Shown here: in pieces, positions 1-10,157 of the stretch
Layout of the letters: each line of letters opens with the position of its first letter
Position numbering within the stretch: position 1 is the first letter of the stretch
NCBI GenBank assembly: GCA_022836615.1
Contig: MU405454.1
Location: forward strand, 1-26,978
DNA: 26,978 nucleotides
Direction: 5' to 3'
From: Annulohypoxylon bovei var. microspora
Taxonomy: Eukaryota; Ascomycota; Sordariomycetes; Xylariales; Hypoxylaceae
Notes under the pieces: generated by a model
What the model was told of the DNA's origin: nothing
Database searches by the model: none
The model's input: the letters and a program-made list of their open reading frames with translations, nothing else
Position numbers and translations under genes: made by a program

Positions 1-1480
1 AAGGTAAAAAAAATTATAAACGTATTTTTTATGCATAATTTATAATTATTACATTACTTTAAAAGTGAAAACGGCACCGGTAAAAGCGTTATAATTAAAA
101 TATTAATTTAAGCTTTAAAAGTTAAAAAAATTCGAAAATAAATTTAAGTTATTATAATTTTTAATAACATTAAAATTTACATTAATGGAATAATTATTTA
201 TTTTATAATAAAGTTTTTCGTTATTAAAAAAGGTAAAATAATTTTAAAAAAAATTATATTATGAAAAAACACCGATATATTAATTATTAACGAATGTAAT
301 ATAATGTTTAAAAATAATTTACATGATGTCCACATTTAATTTTAATAAACCTACGGTTATTTCGATGAAAATTTTAATAAAATATTTATTATAATTTTTT
401 GTAATAACTTTTATTAATTTAATTTTATTTAAGGTATATTATTATTATATTTAAAAAAGGTTATAAATTAAAAAAAGTATAAAAAAACGGAAAAGTTTTT
501 CGAAGTTAAAAACGATAAATATTATTTAAAGCATTAATTTTTTTTAAAATTTATAAACGTGATAATTTTAAATTAATAAATGAAAATTATTAATTTAATT
601 TTCGTTATTATATTTTAACGTTTAAAAAACAATTAATAAATAAATAATAATATTATTATTTTAAATATAAAATAAATATGTTTAATAAATATTATTTTAA
701 ATGAAAAAATAAAAGCAATTACATTATAAAATTTAATGCGATACGTAATTGATTTTTAAGCTATAATTACGTTAATTAAAAAAAAACATTAAAAGGCGTA
801 TATTTTCCTTTTAAATTATAAACCGAAAATCCCGGACAAGATTATTATAATTAATAAAATATATTAAATAATAAATAACTCGTTATTTAAAATTTTAATA
901 TATTTATGTTTTATAAAAAACATGTTATTAACCATTATAAAAAATAATCATTAAATGTTAAAAATGGTAAATAAAGCGGAATATACCGTATAAAGTTTTA
1001 TTTTTAATTTAAATTCATTTATATATATATTAAACGATGATATTATATTAATTATTAAATTATTATTAATAATTTTCGTTTTATTTAAAATAATAATAAA
1101 TATTAAATTAAACGGTTTAAATAATGGTTTTTTACCATTATTTTTAAAATGTATCACGTTATATTATAATTCATGGTTATTTATTTAAATAAATTATATA
1201 TTAATACCGATATTCGTTATAACGGAATATAAAGCTTAAGGTAAAATATTATAAAAAGCATTTTTAAGTTTAATTAATTAAAAAAGTTATTAAAAAAAAA
1301 TTTATAATTAAATACGTGTAATTATTTAAGGTAATTAATTTTAAAGGCTTTTATTTTTTTTTTTTAATTAATTTATATTATTAAATAAACTTTTAATTAT
1401 TAAAATAAATAAAACAAAGTATTAAGCGATTAATACGTTTAAACGAAATTACGGTAAATTATTATAAATTAAATTAAAGA
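1..1480 (+). pseudogene. PIF1/Helitron-type helicase, RIP-degraded C-terminal part
   Basis: Seen: in one forward frame (codons starting at positions 1, 4, 7...) the order of SF1B helicase motifs is readable. Walker A reads ENGTGKS at 67-87. A motif Ia-like stretch ends in ING plus a Tyr where His is expected (about 220-235). Walker B reads DILIINEC at 274-297, with the usual Asp now Asn at 289-291. A motif III-like FxNNFY-stop-F lies at 397-420, where FGDFYQLP is usual. A C-terminal VITEYKA-stop-GK motif begins at 1216. All lie in the same frame, so substitutions rather than indels destroyed it; stops fall where Gln or Trp is expected. Known: PIF1-like helicases are ATP-driven 5'-3' DNA helicases and form the C-terminal half of Helitron RepHel proteins. 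The N-terminus is outside the window, so a Helitron cannot be told from a free PIF1-like repeat gene. The end is approximate. Confidence 0.8.
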
Positions 1481-1609
1481 TTTAATTAATATATGCCCCG
1501 ATTTAAAAGGTTTTTATATCGTTAATTTTAAATAAAAAAAAATTAATTAATTAAAGAATTATAACGTAAATTTAAAAAATATGGTTTAATTAATTAATAT
1601 GTGGTAATT

Positions 1610-1771
1610 TAATCTTTTTAATAAAGTTTAATTAATTAAAAACTTTAATTATATCTTTAATTAAATACATTATTTTAAAAGACCTTAACTTAATCTTTTT
1701 TAATGAAATTTAATTAATTAAAAATTTTAATTATAAATTTAATTAAGTATATTATTTTAAGGGATTTATTT
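1610..1771. repeat. 81-bp direct tandem repeat, two copies
   Basis: Two consecutive units of about 81 bp, starting near 1610 and 1691, share the same layout: TAATCTTTTT, then TTTAATTAATTAAAAA, then a TTAATTAA-containing tail ending ATTATTTTAA. The differences look like transitions plus small length changes. The pair lies just downstream of the helicase remnant and could be its 3' tail or a separate repeat. Confidence 0.6.
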
Positions 1772-1787
1772 TTAACCTTTAAATTAA

Positions 1788-1835
1788 TTACCTTTTAAAT
1801 TATCTTTTAAACCATCTTTTAAATTATCTTTTAAA
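1788..1835. repeat. 12-bp tandem repeat, four units
   Basis: Four 12-bp units of consensus TTATCTTTTAAA lie head to tail at 1788, 1800, 1812 and 1824, differing at the first three or four bases (TTAC, TTAT, CCAT, TTAT). The unit is a multiple of three and would encode a Ser-Phe-Lys-Leu/Pro tetrapeptide, but this is not in the helicase reading frame, so a coding origin is only a possibility. Confidence 0.7.
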
Positions 1836-2261
1836 TTAATAACTTTATTTTTTAACATATATTTTAATTAATAATTTAAACAATTAATTAATTATTTATT
1901 AAATTAATTTTATAATTAATTAAAAGATTAATTTAAAAGATAAAAAAAGGATAATATATTATATAAAAGGTTAAGGTAAGGTAATGTATAAAGGTGGTAA
2001 CGTATAAAGGATTAAAATAATCGAGCGTATAAATAATTAAAAAAAAGTATAAAGTTAAAGTATATAAAGCCGGGGGGGTAACATATAAAACTTAAATATA
2101 TAAAAGAAAAATTAATAAAGGGGTAATATAAAATAATATATAAAGGTGGCAACATATAAAAAAGTAAAGTAACATATAAAATTAAAGCATATTAAGGTAA
2201 TAATGTATAAAGGATTAAAATGATATATAAAGGTAAAGCATATAAAAAAGAAAGTGTATAA

Positions 2262-2278
2262 GGGGGGGGGGGGGGGGG
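2262..2278 (+). repeat. 17-G homopolymer run
   Basis: Seventeen consecutive G inside the AT-rich minisatellite. Shorter runs of seven G lie at 2072-2078 and 2640-2646 in similar repeat context. A G-tract has no TpG/CpA steps except at its edge, which may explain its survival while the surroundings were mutated (inference). The exact length may be unreliable because homopolymers are prone to assembly error. Confidence 0.8.
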
Positions 2279-2372
2279 TAACGTATAAAACCGGAACATA
2301 TAAAATAAAAACCAACGGGGAATTAAAGTAAAGTAATGTATAAAGATGGTAACATATAAGGATAACAACGTA

Positions 2373-2524
2373 ATATATAAAAAAATAAAAAACGTATAAA
2401 AGGATAAAAAACGTATAAAAAAATAAAAAACGTATAAGAAAATAAAGAATGTACGGGAAAATAAAGAATGTATAAAAGGATAAAAAACGTATAAAAGGAT
2501 AAAAAACATATAAGAAAATAAAAA
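2373..2524. repeat. regular 19-bp minisatellite core, eight units
   Basis: Eight head-to-tail 19-bp units start at 2373, 2392, 2411, 2430, 2449, 2468, 2487 and 2506, close to ACGTATAAAAGGATAAAAA. They vary at the second and third bases (CG, TG, CA, TA), at GG versus AA in the middle, and once as GTACGGG. A degenerate ninth unit begins at 2525 (ACGTATGGAACC). Nearly all variation is C/T or G/A, as expected of one repeat mutated by RIP after amplification. Confidence 0.85.
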
Positions 2525-2869
2525 ACGTATGGAACCAAGGCGTACGAAAAGGAACAACATACGAAGGTGGTAACATATAAAAAATTAAAGTAATTTATAA
2601 AATTAAAACATATAAAAGGGTTAAAATAAGATAATATATGGGGGGGTTAAAATAATTAAATGTATAAAATTAAGGCATATAAAAAAATAAAGTATTATAT
2701 AAAAAATTAAAATAATATATAAAGTTAAAATAAACGGAAAATAATATTATATAATATATAAAAGTAATAATATATTAAGGAAAAAGCGTATAAAGTTAAA
2801 GCGTATAAAAAGGCAACGTATAAGGTAATAACATATAAAATAATAACGTATAAAAAATAAAATAATTAA

Positions 2870-4657
2870 TATTTAATAAATAATTAATATTAATTATAAA
2901 CGTAAAAAAAAATGAAATTAAAGAATTAAACCATTAATTTATAATTAAACTTTAAATTTCGAAATTAAGGTATATGTTTCCGTCCCGACGAGGACTTTAT
3001 GTATATATTAATATCGCATGAAAATTAAATAAAAATATTAATAAAATAAAAAATACCGCATAATACGTTAAATGATCGTAAAAACTTTATAAATTTTTAT
3101 ATAAATTATATTAAAATGTTAAATCGGCGATTTATTTCGTAAAAAAGTTATAAAAATGTAAATTTTTTTTACTTAAACTTTTACAAGTATAATGAATTTT
3201 TTTAACACGTTTTAATTTAAAAAAACTTATTATTTTTTAATTAATTAATATTATAAGTTTTTTATTTTAAATAATAATATTAAATTTATATATATTATTA
3301 TATGTAAATAATAAATTATTATTATATTTTTTAAATAAAATGTTATATTCGATTTACGTAATATGTTAATTATGTAAAGGATTAAAATTAAAAATAACGT
3401 ACGAAGGTTTAATAAAATTAAGCTTTAATAAATAAAGTAAATAATTTAATTTATTTAATAAATTTCGAGTTTAATTTTTTATTAATAACTTCGTTTTAAA
3501 GGTTAAATATAATTAAATTATATTAAAAATAACATTAATAATATGGGTTTAAATTAATATATCGTGCTTTTTAATTTATAATGCATATTAATTATAAAAT
3601 TAAATGAATTTTAAATATATATTTACTTTATTTTAAAATAAAATAATGGGAACTTTTATGTTTATTACTTATAAATATAAGGTAATTAAAATAAAAACTT
3701 AAATTTCATTTAAATTTAATTATTAATAATTTTATATAAAAAACGTTTCGTTTAAATGGTTCGATTTAATAATCATTTCATTTATAACGAAAATATCCCG
3801 TATGTTTTTAATGTAATATATGCGGTTATTATTAATATATTTATTATAAATGGTTATTTTTTAATAACGAATAACATTAAAATTCATGTAAAAACTTAGT
3901 AACAAAATAAGGAAAAAATCGTCGGAATGGGATCGGTATTAATTATAAAACGGAGTATTTTTAAATGGATCGTTAAAAGGGAACTTTTTCGGATTTATTT
4001 TATATGGGTTTATTTTATTATTATTAATTTTATTATTATACGGTAAATTTAAAAGTAATAAAACAATAAAATTAAAAATTATATAAATATTTATAAAAAT
4101 AATTAATAATGAAAAACTTAAAAATAATGGTCGACGTAATTTATTTATAATTTTATAATTTTAAATTTAAAGCTTTAAATTAAAAATTAATTAAATTAAA
4201 TGTAAAATATGCGATGTGTGGAATTATATATGAAAATAAAGTTTTATATTAACTTTTTTAATTAAAAATAAACGTTATTAATTATATTAAAATTAATATT
4301 ATATATTAATGAAACCTTTAATATAAACCATATATTAAAATTATCGATTTTTAAAAAAAGATTTAAAAATAATTTAATAAAAAAACGATAAAATCACTTT
4401 GTTTTAATTAAAATCATTTTAATACATTAAATGTATAAAAATTATTATTACATATAAAATATAACGTTTTATATTTAAACCTTTAAATTTTTCTTTTTTT
4501 AACGATTAATTATATTTTAAACCTTTATGATTTATATTTTATATCGGTAACGTATTTATTTATTAACCTTTTTTATTATAATTATAATGGTTATATAATG
4601 CTTTATATATAAAACTTGGATTTAAAATAAATAAATTACATTATAAATATATAATTA
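2870..4657. other. unidentified AT-rich sequence, no readable gene
   Basis: About 1.8 kb of RIP-like sequence. A small patch at 2970-2995 (TCCGTCCCGACGAGGAC) keeps a normal base mix. A patch near 3915-3975 reads as a short in-frame stretch, but no family could be recognised in any frame. No terminal repeats or target duplications were found. It probably belongs to one or more old transposons. Confidence 0.5.
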
Positions 4658-4690
4658 TTTAAAATTAAACGTAATTATAATAATAACGAT

Positions 4691-4888
4691 AATAAAAACA
4701 ATAATTTTAATAAAAACGAAACTTTTAATAAAAACGAAATTTCCATTAAAAACGAAACTTTTACCGGAAACGAAACCTTTAACGGAAATGAAACTTTTAA
4801 CGGAAATAAAACTTTTAATAAAAATAATAATTTTAACGGAAATAATAACGCTAACGGAAATAATAACGTTAATAAAAATAAAAATAAA
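4691..4888 (+). repeat. 18-bp codon-phased tandem repeat (hexapeptide), ORF remnant
   Basis: Eleven 18-bp units run head to tail from 4691 (units at 4709, 4727, 4745, 4763, 4781, 4799, 4817, 4835, 4853 and 4871). The best-preserved units read AACGGAAATGAAACTTTT. Read forward from 4691 they give a hexapeptide Asn-Gly-Asn-Glu-Thr-Phe, decaying to Asn-Lys-Asn-Asn-Asn-Phe where G became A. The frame stays open from about 4658 to 4951, in a region full of stops otherwise. The unit length keeps the frame and the changes are mostly transitions, so this is probably the repeat domain of a former protein, perhaps a transposon accessory or Gag-like protein. No family is recognised and no start codon is evident. 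Confidence 0.7.
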
Positions 4889-4951
4889 AAAGTAATATTA
4901 TACGAAATATATAATTTATTTATAATGTTTTTTAAAATATATTTCGTATAA

Positions 4952-5559
4952 TTATTTAACGACCTTTTAATTTAATTTTTTTTTTATTATAAAGGTTTAT
5001 TAAATTAACCCCCACCATTTTTTAATGAATTAAAGACGGCGTAACGGACGTAATTTTTATTTTTTAAATATATAATATTATTTTAAATTAACATGATAAC
5101 GAAAGGAATGATATAAAATAAAGCGAATAAAAAAACGAATATAATGAAAATATAAAAATTTAAAGAAAAAGTAATAATTAATGATATATTAATTTATATT
5201 TTTTTTTATATTATAAGGAATTTTAAATATGTAATTTTAAATATAATTAAATTAAATTAATTTAATTATATTAAATTAAATTAAATGAAATGAATTAAAT
5301 TAATTGAAATGAATTAAATTAAATTAAAACGAAAAAATCGAATTAAATAAAATTATTAAAATCGAATTAATTTAAAGTTATTAACTTACGATTAAATAAA
5401 TTATAATAATTAATTAAATAAACGTTTTAAATAATTATATTTATTAAGTTTTTTATTAAATTATTTACATGAATTATTTTTATTAAATAAATTATTTTTA
5501 ATTATTTTAATTTATTTTTTTAAAATTAAAAACCTTTTTTATATATATTAAATTAAATT
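4952..5559. other. low-complexity AT-rich sequence
   Basis: No gene is readable. The stretch at about 5238-5345 is simple sequence built from AAATT/AAATG pentamers (TTAAATTAAATT, then AAATGAATTAAATT). The rest is RIP-like. A short CpC-containing patch near 5008-5020 (AACCCCCACC) survives. Confidence 0.5.
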
Positions 5560-6070
5560 TAAAGAATTATTAATTAATTAAATTTATAATATATTACCAT
5601 AACGAAAATTTAAGTTTAATTAATATAAGTTTCGTTATATAATTTCATATATAAATAAAAGTATTTTTTTTAATTATTTACGATTAATGTTATAATTAAA
5701 AACATTAATTTCATTTAATTTTAACCATAATTTTAAGCCGTCGTATTATACGTAATATATTATTTTAATTCATATAAAACGAATAATTTAAAATTACATT
5801 TAAAAGTTTTTTTAATAAATTAAATTATAATTTCTTAAATTTAAAATACGTTATATTTTAAAACTTTAAAATTAAATTATTTTATACATGTAATTATAAT
5901 TTAATTAAATTATAACCCATGTATTCGATTATATAAATAAATTATTAACTTTTAATTAAATTTTTTTTATTAAATAAATAAAATAAAATATATTAAAATT
6001 ATATAAAAATAATTTTTAAAAGCTTTTTTAAAATATAAGTTTTTTTTAATTAAATTTATATTTATATAAA
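5560..6070 (+). repeat. inverted repeat arm 1
   Basis: This ~0.5 kb segment matches the reverse complement of about 8830-9340. Shared landmarks in order are TTAATTAAATTTATAATATAT, AACGAAAATTTAA, AAAGTATTTTTTTTAATTA, ATTTTAAAACTTTAAAATTAAA (written here across 5858-5880) and TAAATAAATAAAATAAAATATA near 5975. Differences are mostly transitions with small gaps. The two arms are oppositely oriented copies of one repeat; no coding content is recognised. Ends are approximate. Confidence 0.65.
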
Positions 6071-6194
6071 AGTAATTTAATGTTACTTTTAATTACGTAA
6101 TTACCTTAAGTAATTTTAATAACTTTATACACGAAAATTAAAAAGTTTTAATTAAATAAACGTTTTAAATAATTAATTTTTCATTGCCATTTAA

Positions 6195-6285
6195 TTGGTC
6201 CGTGCGCGAAAGCTAGTTTTTAATAAATTTTTCGTTTTTAAAAAATTGAATTTTATCGAAAACCCATTGCTCGCGAACGGACCAC
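6195..6285. repeat. short GC-retaining inverted repeat (possible terminal repeats of a tiny element)
   Basis: GGTCCGTGCGCGA at 6197-6209 and TCGCGAACGGACC at 6271-6283 are reverse complements except for one base. They enclose about 60 bp of AT-rich sequence. The bases are CpG- and CpC-rich, so they would resist RIP. The layout resembles the ends of a very short inverted-repeat element or a hairpin. No clear target duplication was found, so the class is open. Confidence 0.5.
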
Positions 6286-6640
6286 CTCGAAAATTAAAAT
6301 TTATTATTTAATTAATTAAAACGTTTAAAATTAACCCATTTATGAAACGATGCATTTAATTAATCGTCGTGGATTTAACGGCTTTTTAAGAAATAACGGG
6401 GTTTACGAATTTTTAACGCCGGAAATACGGAATTACCGCGATAAAAGATTTTTAATAAAAACCATGGAAAAAAAAATTACATTAAAGTTTTTCCCGTTTA
6501 ATTATTTTCGTTAAATTTAAGCATTATTTTAACGAATTTAAACCAATGGGTTTATTTTTTATTTATATTTTTTTAACCACGGTAATTTTAATTAATTAAA
6601 ACGTAAAATTTAATAAAATATAAAAAACATTTTATTAATT
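6286..6640. other. moderately preserved unidentified sequence
   Basis: This stretch keeps more C and G than its surroundings (patches such as AATCGTCGTGGATTTAACGG and ACGCCGGAAATACGG). It looks like the least damaged part of an old repeat. Neither strand gave a protein family that could be recognised. It includes the first copy of the direct repeat also found at 7688. Confidence 0.4.
6481..6545 (+). repeat. direct repeat, copy 1
   Basis: ATTAAAGTTTTTCCCGTTTA followed by TTCGTTAAATTTAAGCATTATTTT matches the sequence at 7688-7763 in the same orientation. Copy 2 reads ATTAAAGTTTTACCCGTTTA and carries an extra GGGTTAAATTCGGG-type duplication. The two lie about 1.2 kb apart; whether they are long terminal repeats of one element could not be shown, since the similarity does not clearly extend. 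Confidence 0.55.
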
Positions 6641-7687
6641 TAAAAGCATATATTAATAATAAAAGGGATTTATTAATTAAAGGGAACTTTGTGGCTTTAT
6701 GTGGCTTTATGTAACTTATGCCATATAAGGTTACACTTAACATGGGTTTAAAAATAAACAATTTATACGTTTTATATAACCATAAAATCGTAATATATCA
6801 CACGGTATTATAACATAACGCATCGTGACTTATTGCTTTTAACATATAATGGTTTTTTTTAATTTATTAATAAAAAAAAAACTTTTTTTTTTTTAATAAT
6901 TAAATGTATAAAATTTTAAATAAATAATAATTTATATATATAAATATTTATTAATTTATTTTATAATATTTATTAAATTTAATTTTATTATACGTTTTAT
7001 TAATATTATTACACGTTATAAATTAATATAATTTATATTACGTTAATTTATTATTATATAATAATAATAATATAAATTATAATTAATATAAAAATTATTA
7101 AATATATAATTATTATATAATTAATTAATTTTTTAATTATAATGTTATCGCTTTTAAATAAATAATTATAATTAAATTAATTTTTTAATATTATTTAATT
7201 TTTTAAGTTTTAATTAAATTAAAAAAATATTTAAATGTAAAAGTAATAAATAATATATTAATTTTTAAGTTTAAAATTAATTAACTTTTTAATTATAATG
7301 TTATTATTTTTAAATAAACGATTATAAGTTTTTATTATTAAAAATTTTTTTATTTAAATTTAAAATATTTTTAATTTTAATTAAAATAATATTTTAAATA
7401 AATAAAAGGTTTTATATAATATATAATTAACCTTAAATTATATTTTAAAATTTTTTTTATATATTATTATTAAATAATTTAATATTAAACTTTTAATTAT
7501 ATATAAAATTTCACCATTATAAAAATTATTACCATTATATGTTTTTAAATTATTTTTAAAAAAATGTTATACCCGTTTTATATATATATTTATATAAACC
7601 ATATAAACATTACATTGTACCACGTAAAGCGTGGCGAATTTAATAATTCCGAAAAAAATAATTTAAAACATTAAAATAAAAAAACAT

Positions 7688-7763
7688 ATTAAAGTTTTAC
7701 CCGTTTAATTACTTTCGTTAAACTCGGGTTAAATTCGGGCAATATTTTCGTTAAATTCGGGTA
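7688..7763 (+). repeat. direct repeat, copy 2, with internal duplication
   Basis: Matches 6481-6545. Within it, a TTTCGTTAAA(C/T)TCGGG motif occurs twice, at about 7713-7728 and 7745-7761, with TTAAATTCGGG between. The CGGG cores survive, as expected for CpG and GG steps under RIP. Confidence 0.55.
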
Positions 7764-8599
7764 ATATAAAAAAATTAATTTATTTTTTATTTAAATAAAA
7801 CGCGGTATAATTATTTTTATATAAATTTTTATATAAATAAATATATTTTTAATTTTAAAAGTTTATATTTTAATTTATTTTTATTAATTTTAAATAAACT
7901 TTTTAATTAAAAATAATATTAAATTTATTATATAAATATCGTAAATTTCGTTTATTATATTAAACCCGGCATTTATAATATTTTCTTTTATATATAAATT
8001 TTTATATAAACGTAAATATTTTTAACGTTTATTTTAAACGTTTTTTAATTAAATTTAAAAAAATTTACACATTTATACCCATTTATATACCTTTTTTTTC
8101 TCCCATTTTTCCCACTTTAATTTTACGTTAAATTTTTTATAATTACACCATTAAATAAATTTCGAAAAAAGCTTTTTATTAACTTTAATTATATAATTTT
8201 AAAATAATTATATAAATGGTAAATTAAAATAAAAATTAATATATTTAAAAGCTTTTATTTTAATAATCCCATAATATTTTTCGTATAAACCTTTTTATTT
8301 TACATGCGATTATTTTTTAATTTAATTTACCATTAATATAATAAGTTATAAATAATATAATTTATATCATTTAAAAACACTTTTCGAATTATATATAACT
8401 TCGTAATTATTAAAAATTTAATTTTAAATTAATGAAGGAAAAAAAGGAAAAAAGGTAAAATATATAAATAAATATAAAAGAAAAGTAAATTAAATTAATT
8501 AAATTTTCGTGGGTTATTAATATTTTTAATTATATAACGATTTATATAAAATTTAAAATACTTTTTAATACATTTTATATAACGAATAAAACTTATAAC

Positions 8600-8770
8600 A
8601 TTTATATAACGGATTTAATATTATTTTTAATTAATTATAAATAACATTAAATTTATAATACCCATTAATTAAATTTGTAATATATAACCATTATAATAAA
8701 AGTTTAAATTAAATCGATATACGTTTCGTTATATAAATTTTTATATAAACGTAAATATTTTTTTTACTTT
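8600..8770 (+). repeat. partial third copy of the 5560/8830 repeat
   Basis: The sequence around TTAATTAAATTTGTAATATA, then TTAAATTAAATCGATATACG, then TTTCGTTATATAAATTTTTA follows the same order as the central part of arm 1 (5570-5665) and of arm 2 read in reverse. The motif TTTTTATATAAACGTAAATA also recurs near 7990 and, weaker, near 7820, so this may be a small dispersed family. The limits are soft because the sequence is so A/T-biased. Confidence 0.4.
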
Positions 8771-8829
8771 TTATTAATTTATTTCTCATTAAATTTACGT
8801 TTTAATTTAATTAATTATTATTATATTAA

Positions 8830-9340
8830 AATAATTTTAATTAATTAAAAAAATAATATTTTAAAATCGCTTTTAAAAAGTTATTATTATATATTTTTAT
8901 TATATTTTATTTTATTTATTTAATTAAATAAATTTAATTAAAAATAAATTTAATATTTATATAATTAAGTTTTAATTTATATTTAAATTATATTTAATTA
9001 TAATTTAATTAAACCACGGTTATATATATAAAATAATTTAATTTTAAAACTTTAAAATATAATATATATTAATTTTAAAAAAATATAATTTAATTCGTTA
9101 AAAAATATTTAAATATAATTATATAATATTAATTTTTTTTAAATTAAAATAATATATTAAATGTAATGTAATAACTTGAAATTATAATTAAAATTAAATT
9201 AAATTAATATTTTTAATCGTGGCGTTAATCGCGAAATAATTAAAAAAAATACTTTAATTTATATAAAAAATTATATAAAAATACGTATATCGATTAAATT
9301 TAAATTTTCGTTATAATAATATATTATAAATTTAATTAAT
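8830..9340 (-). repeat. inverted repeat arm 2
   Basis: The reverse complement of this segment aligns along its length with 5560-6070. It retains CG sites lost in arm 1, for example TCGCGATTAACGCC (reverse strand, near 9213-9232), and has lost others that arm 1 keeps. That is the pattern of two copies independently mutated by RIP. A shorter related piece in the orientation of arm 1 lies at about 8600-8770. The ~2.8 kb between the arms could be the interior of one palindromic element, or the arms could be independent insertions. Confidence 0.6.
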
Positions 9341-9947
9341 TAATATTATTTTTAATTATATTATAATAATAAAAAATATATTTAATATAATTATATAAAT
9401 TTAAAACGTAAAAGTTTTTTAATTAAATAAATTTAATTATATTATTTTAATTTTATTAATTATTAAAAAATAAATAATTAAATTATAATATATGGATTTA
9501 ATATTTAAAAAATTTAAAATTAATTAAATTATATTAAAATAAAATTAATTTATTTAAATTTAAAAATATTTATAAATATAATTTAATTATTTTTTTATAA
9601 ATTATTTTTTAATAAATTTTTTTTAATAATTATTTAATAACTTTTTAATTAATTATTATTTAATAATAAAAAAGTTTTATATAATATAATTAAATTTATT
9701 TAATTCGTTTAATTAAAATTAATATATTAATATTTTTTTATATTTATTATAAATTAATTAAAATAAAATAAAATTATAAAAAAATAAATAATTAAAAAAC
9801 GAAATAAAATAAAATTAAAATAAAAATAAAATTATAAGGAAAAATAATATAAAGCTTTAATTAATTAAAATTAAAAAAATTAAAATAATAATTATAATAA
9901 TTATAATAAATATATAATTTTAATTATAATTTTAATTATTTAAAAAA

Positions 9948-10157
9948 TGTAACGGCGTTTAATTATTATTATTTTTAAAATATATTAACGGAACGGTTAA
10001 TTAATATTTTAACCGTAAAATTAATATATAAAATTTTTTTAAAAAAAATTACTTTATGGTTTTTTTTTTAATTTTTTTTTAAATATTTTCATTAATAAAA
10101 TACGTGGTCCGTTATTACATAAATTTTATTTTAATTTAAAATTTATTCGCCGTAATA
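9948..10157 (+). repeat. family 2 copy A 5' LTR (210 bp)
   Basis: Begins TGTAACGGCG and ends CGCCGTAATA, the RIP'd form of an expected CA-ending LTR with short inverted ends. Its reverse complement aligns throughout with the two LTRs of copy B (22148-22363 and 26311-26526). Landmarks are AATATATTAACGGAACGGTT (9988-10007), a T-rich tract, and TAAAATACGTGGTCCG near 10097. Confidence 0.85.

Larger units (their letters stand above)
1975..2860. repeat. purine-rich degenerate minisatellite array
   Basis: About 0.9 kb made almost wholly of short units sharing the core GTATAAA or ATATAAA, followed by purine-rich spacers such as GGTGGTAAC, GGATTAAAAT or AAAATTAAAG. A few units keep CGTACGAA or CATACGAAGG (about 2540-2570). 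This suggests the undamaged core was closer to GTACGA, later converted to GTATAA. The + strand is strongly purine-biased. Long open frames seen on the - strand (for example 2112-2576) are Phe/Tyr/Leu-rich translations of the repeat and are not genes. The unit is regular only between 2373 and 2524. Confidence 0.85.
6641..9947. other. old RIP'd repeat debris, no readable gene
   Basis: About 3.3 kb with no recognisable protein in any frame. Small structures noted: a tandem GTGGCTTTAT pair at 6691-6710; two direct copies of a ~45-bp block (TTTTAATTATAATGTTAT then TTTTAAATAAA) at about 7131 and 7287, 156 bp apart; and the dispersed repeats described separately. A patch at 7606-7660 with CCACGTAAAGCGTGGCG is less degraded and contains a CCACG/CGTGG inverted pair. 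Confidence 0.45.

Noticed and set aside
951..1157. 68-codon open frame on the - strand
   Set aside because: It is antisense to the helicase remnant, AT-composition driven, and has no recognisable motif.
2112..2576. Overlapping - strand open frames of 71-154 codons rich in Phe, Tyr and Leu
   Set aside because: They are translations of the minisatellite in all three - frames; open in every frame because the purine-rich repeat makes few stops on that strand. They would look like membrane proteins only by composition.
7606..7640. CCACG/CGTGG patch as a regulatory site
   Set aside because: It is a chance survivor of CpG-containing sequence in RIP'd DNA, with no gene beside it.
6481..7763. Short LTR pair
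   Set aside because: The 65-75 bp direct repeats lack TG/CA ends, a target duplication, and similarity beyond the repeated core.
9948..10157. Solo LTR
   Set aside because: The following 488 bp match the internal leader of copy B, and the match resumes after element 1, so it is the 5' LTR of an element rather than a solo LTR. The flanks also do not form a target duplication.
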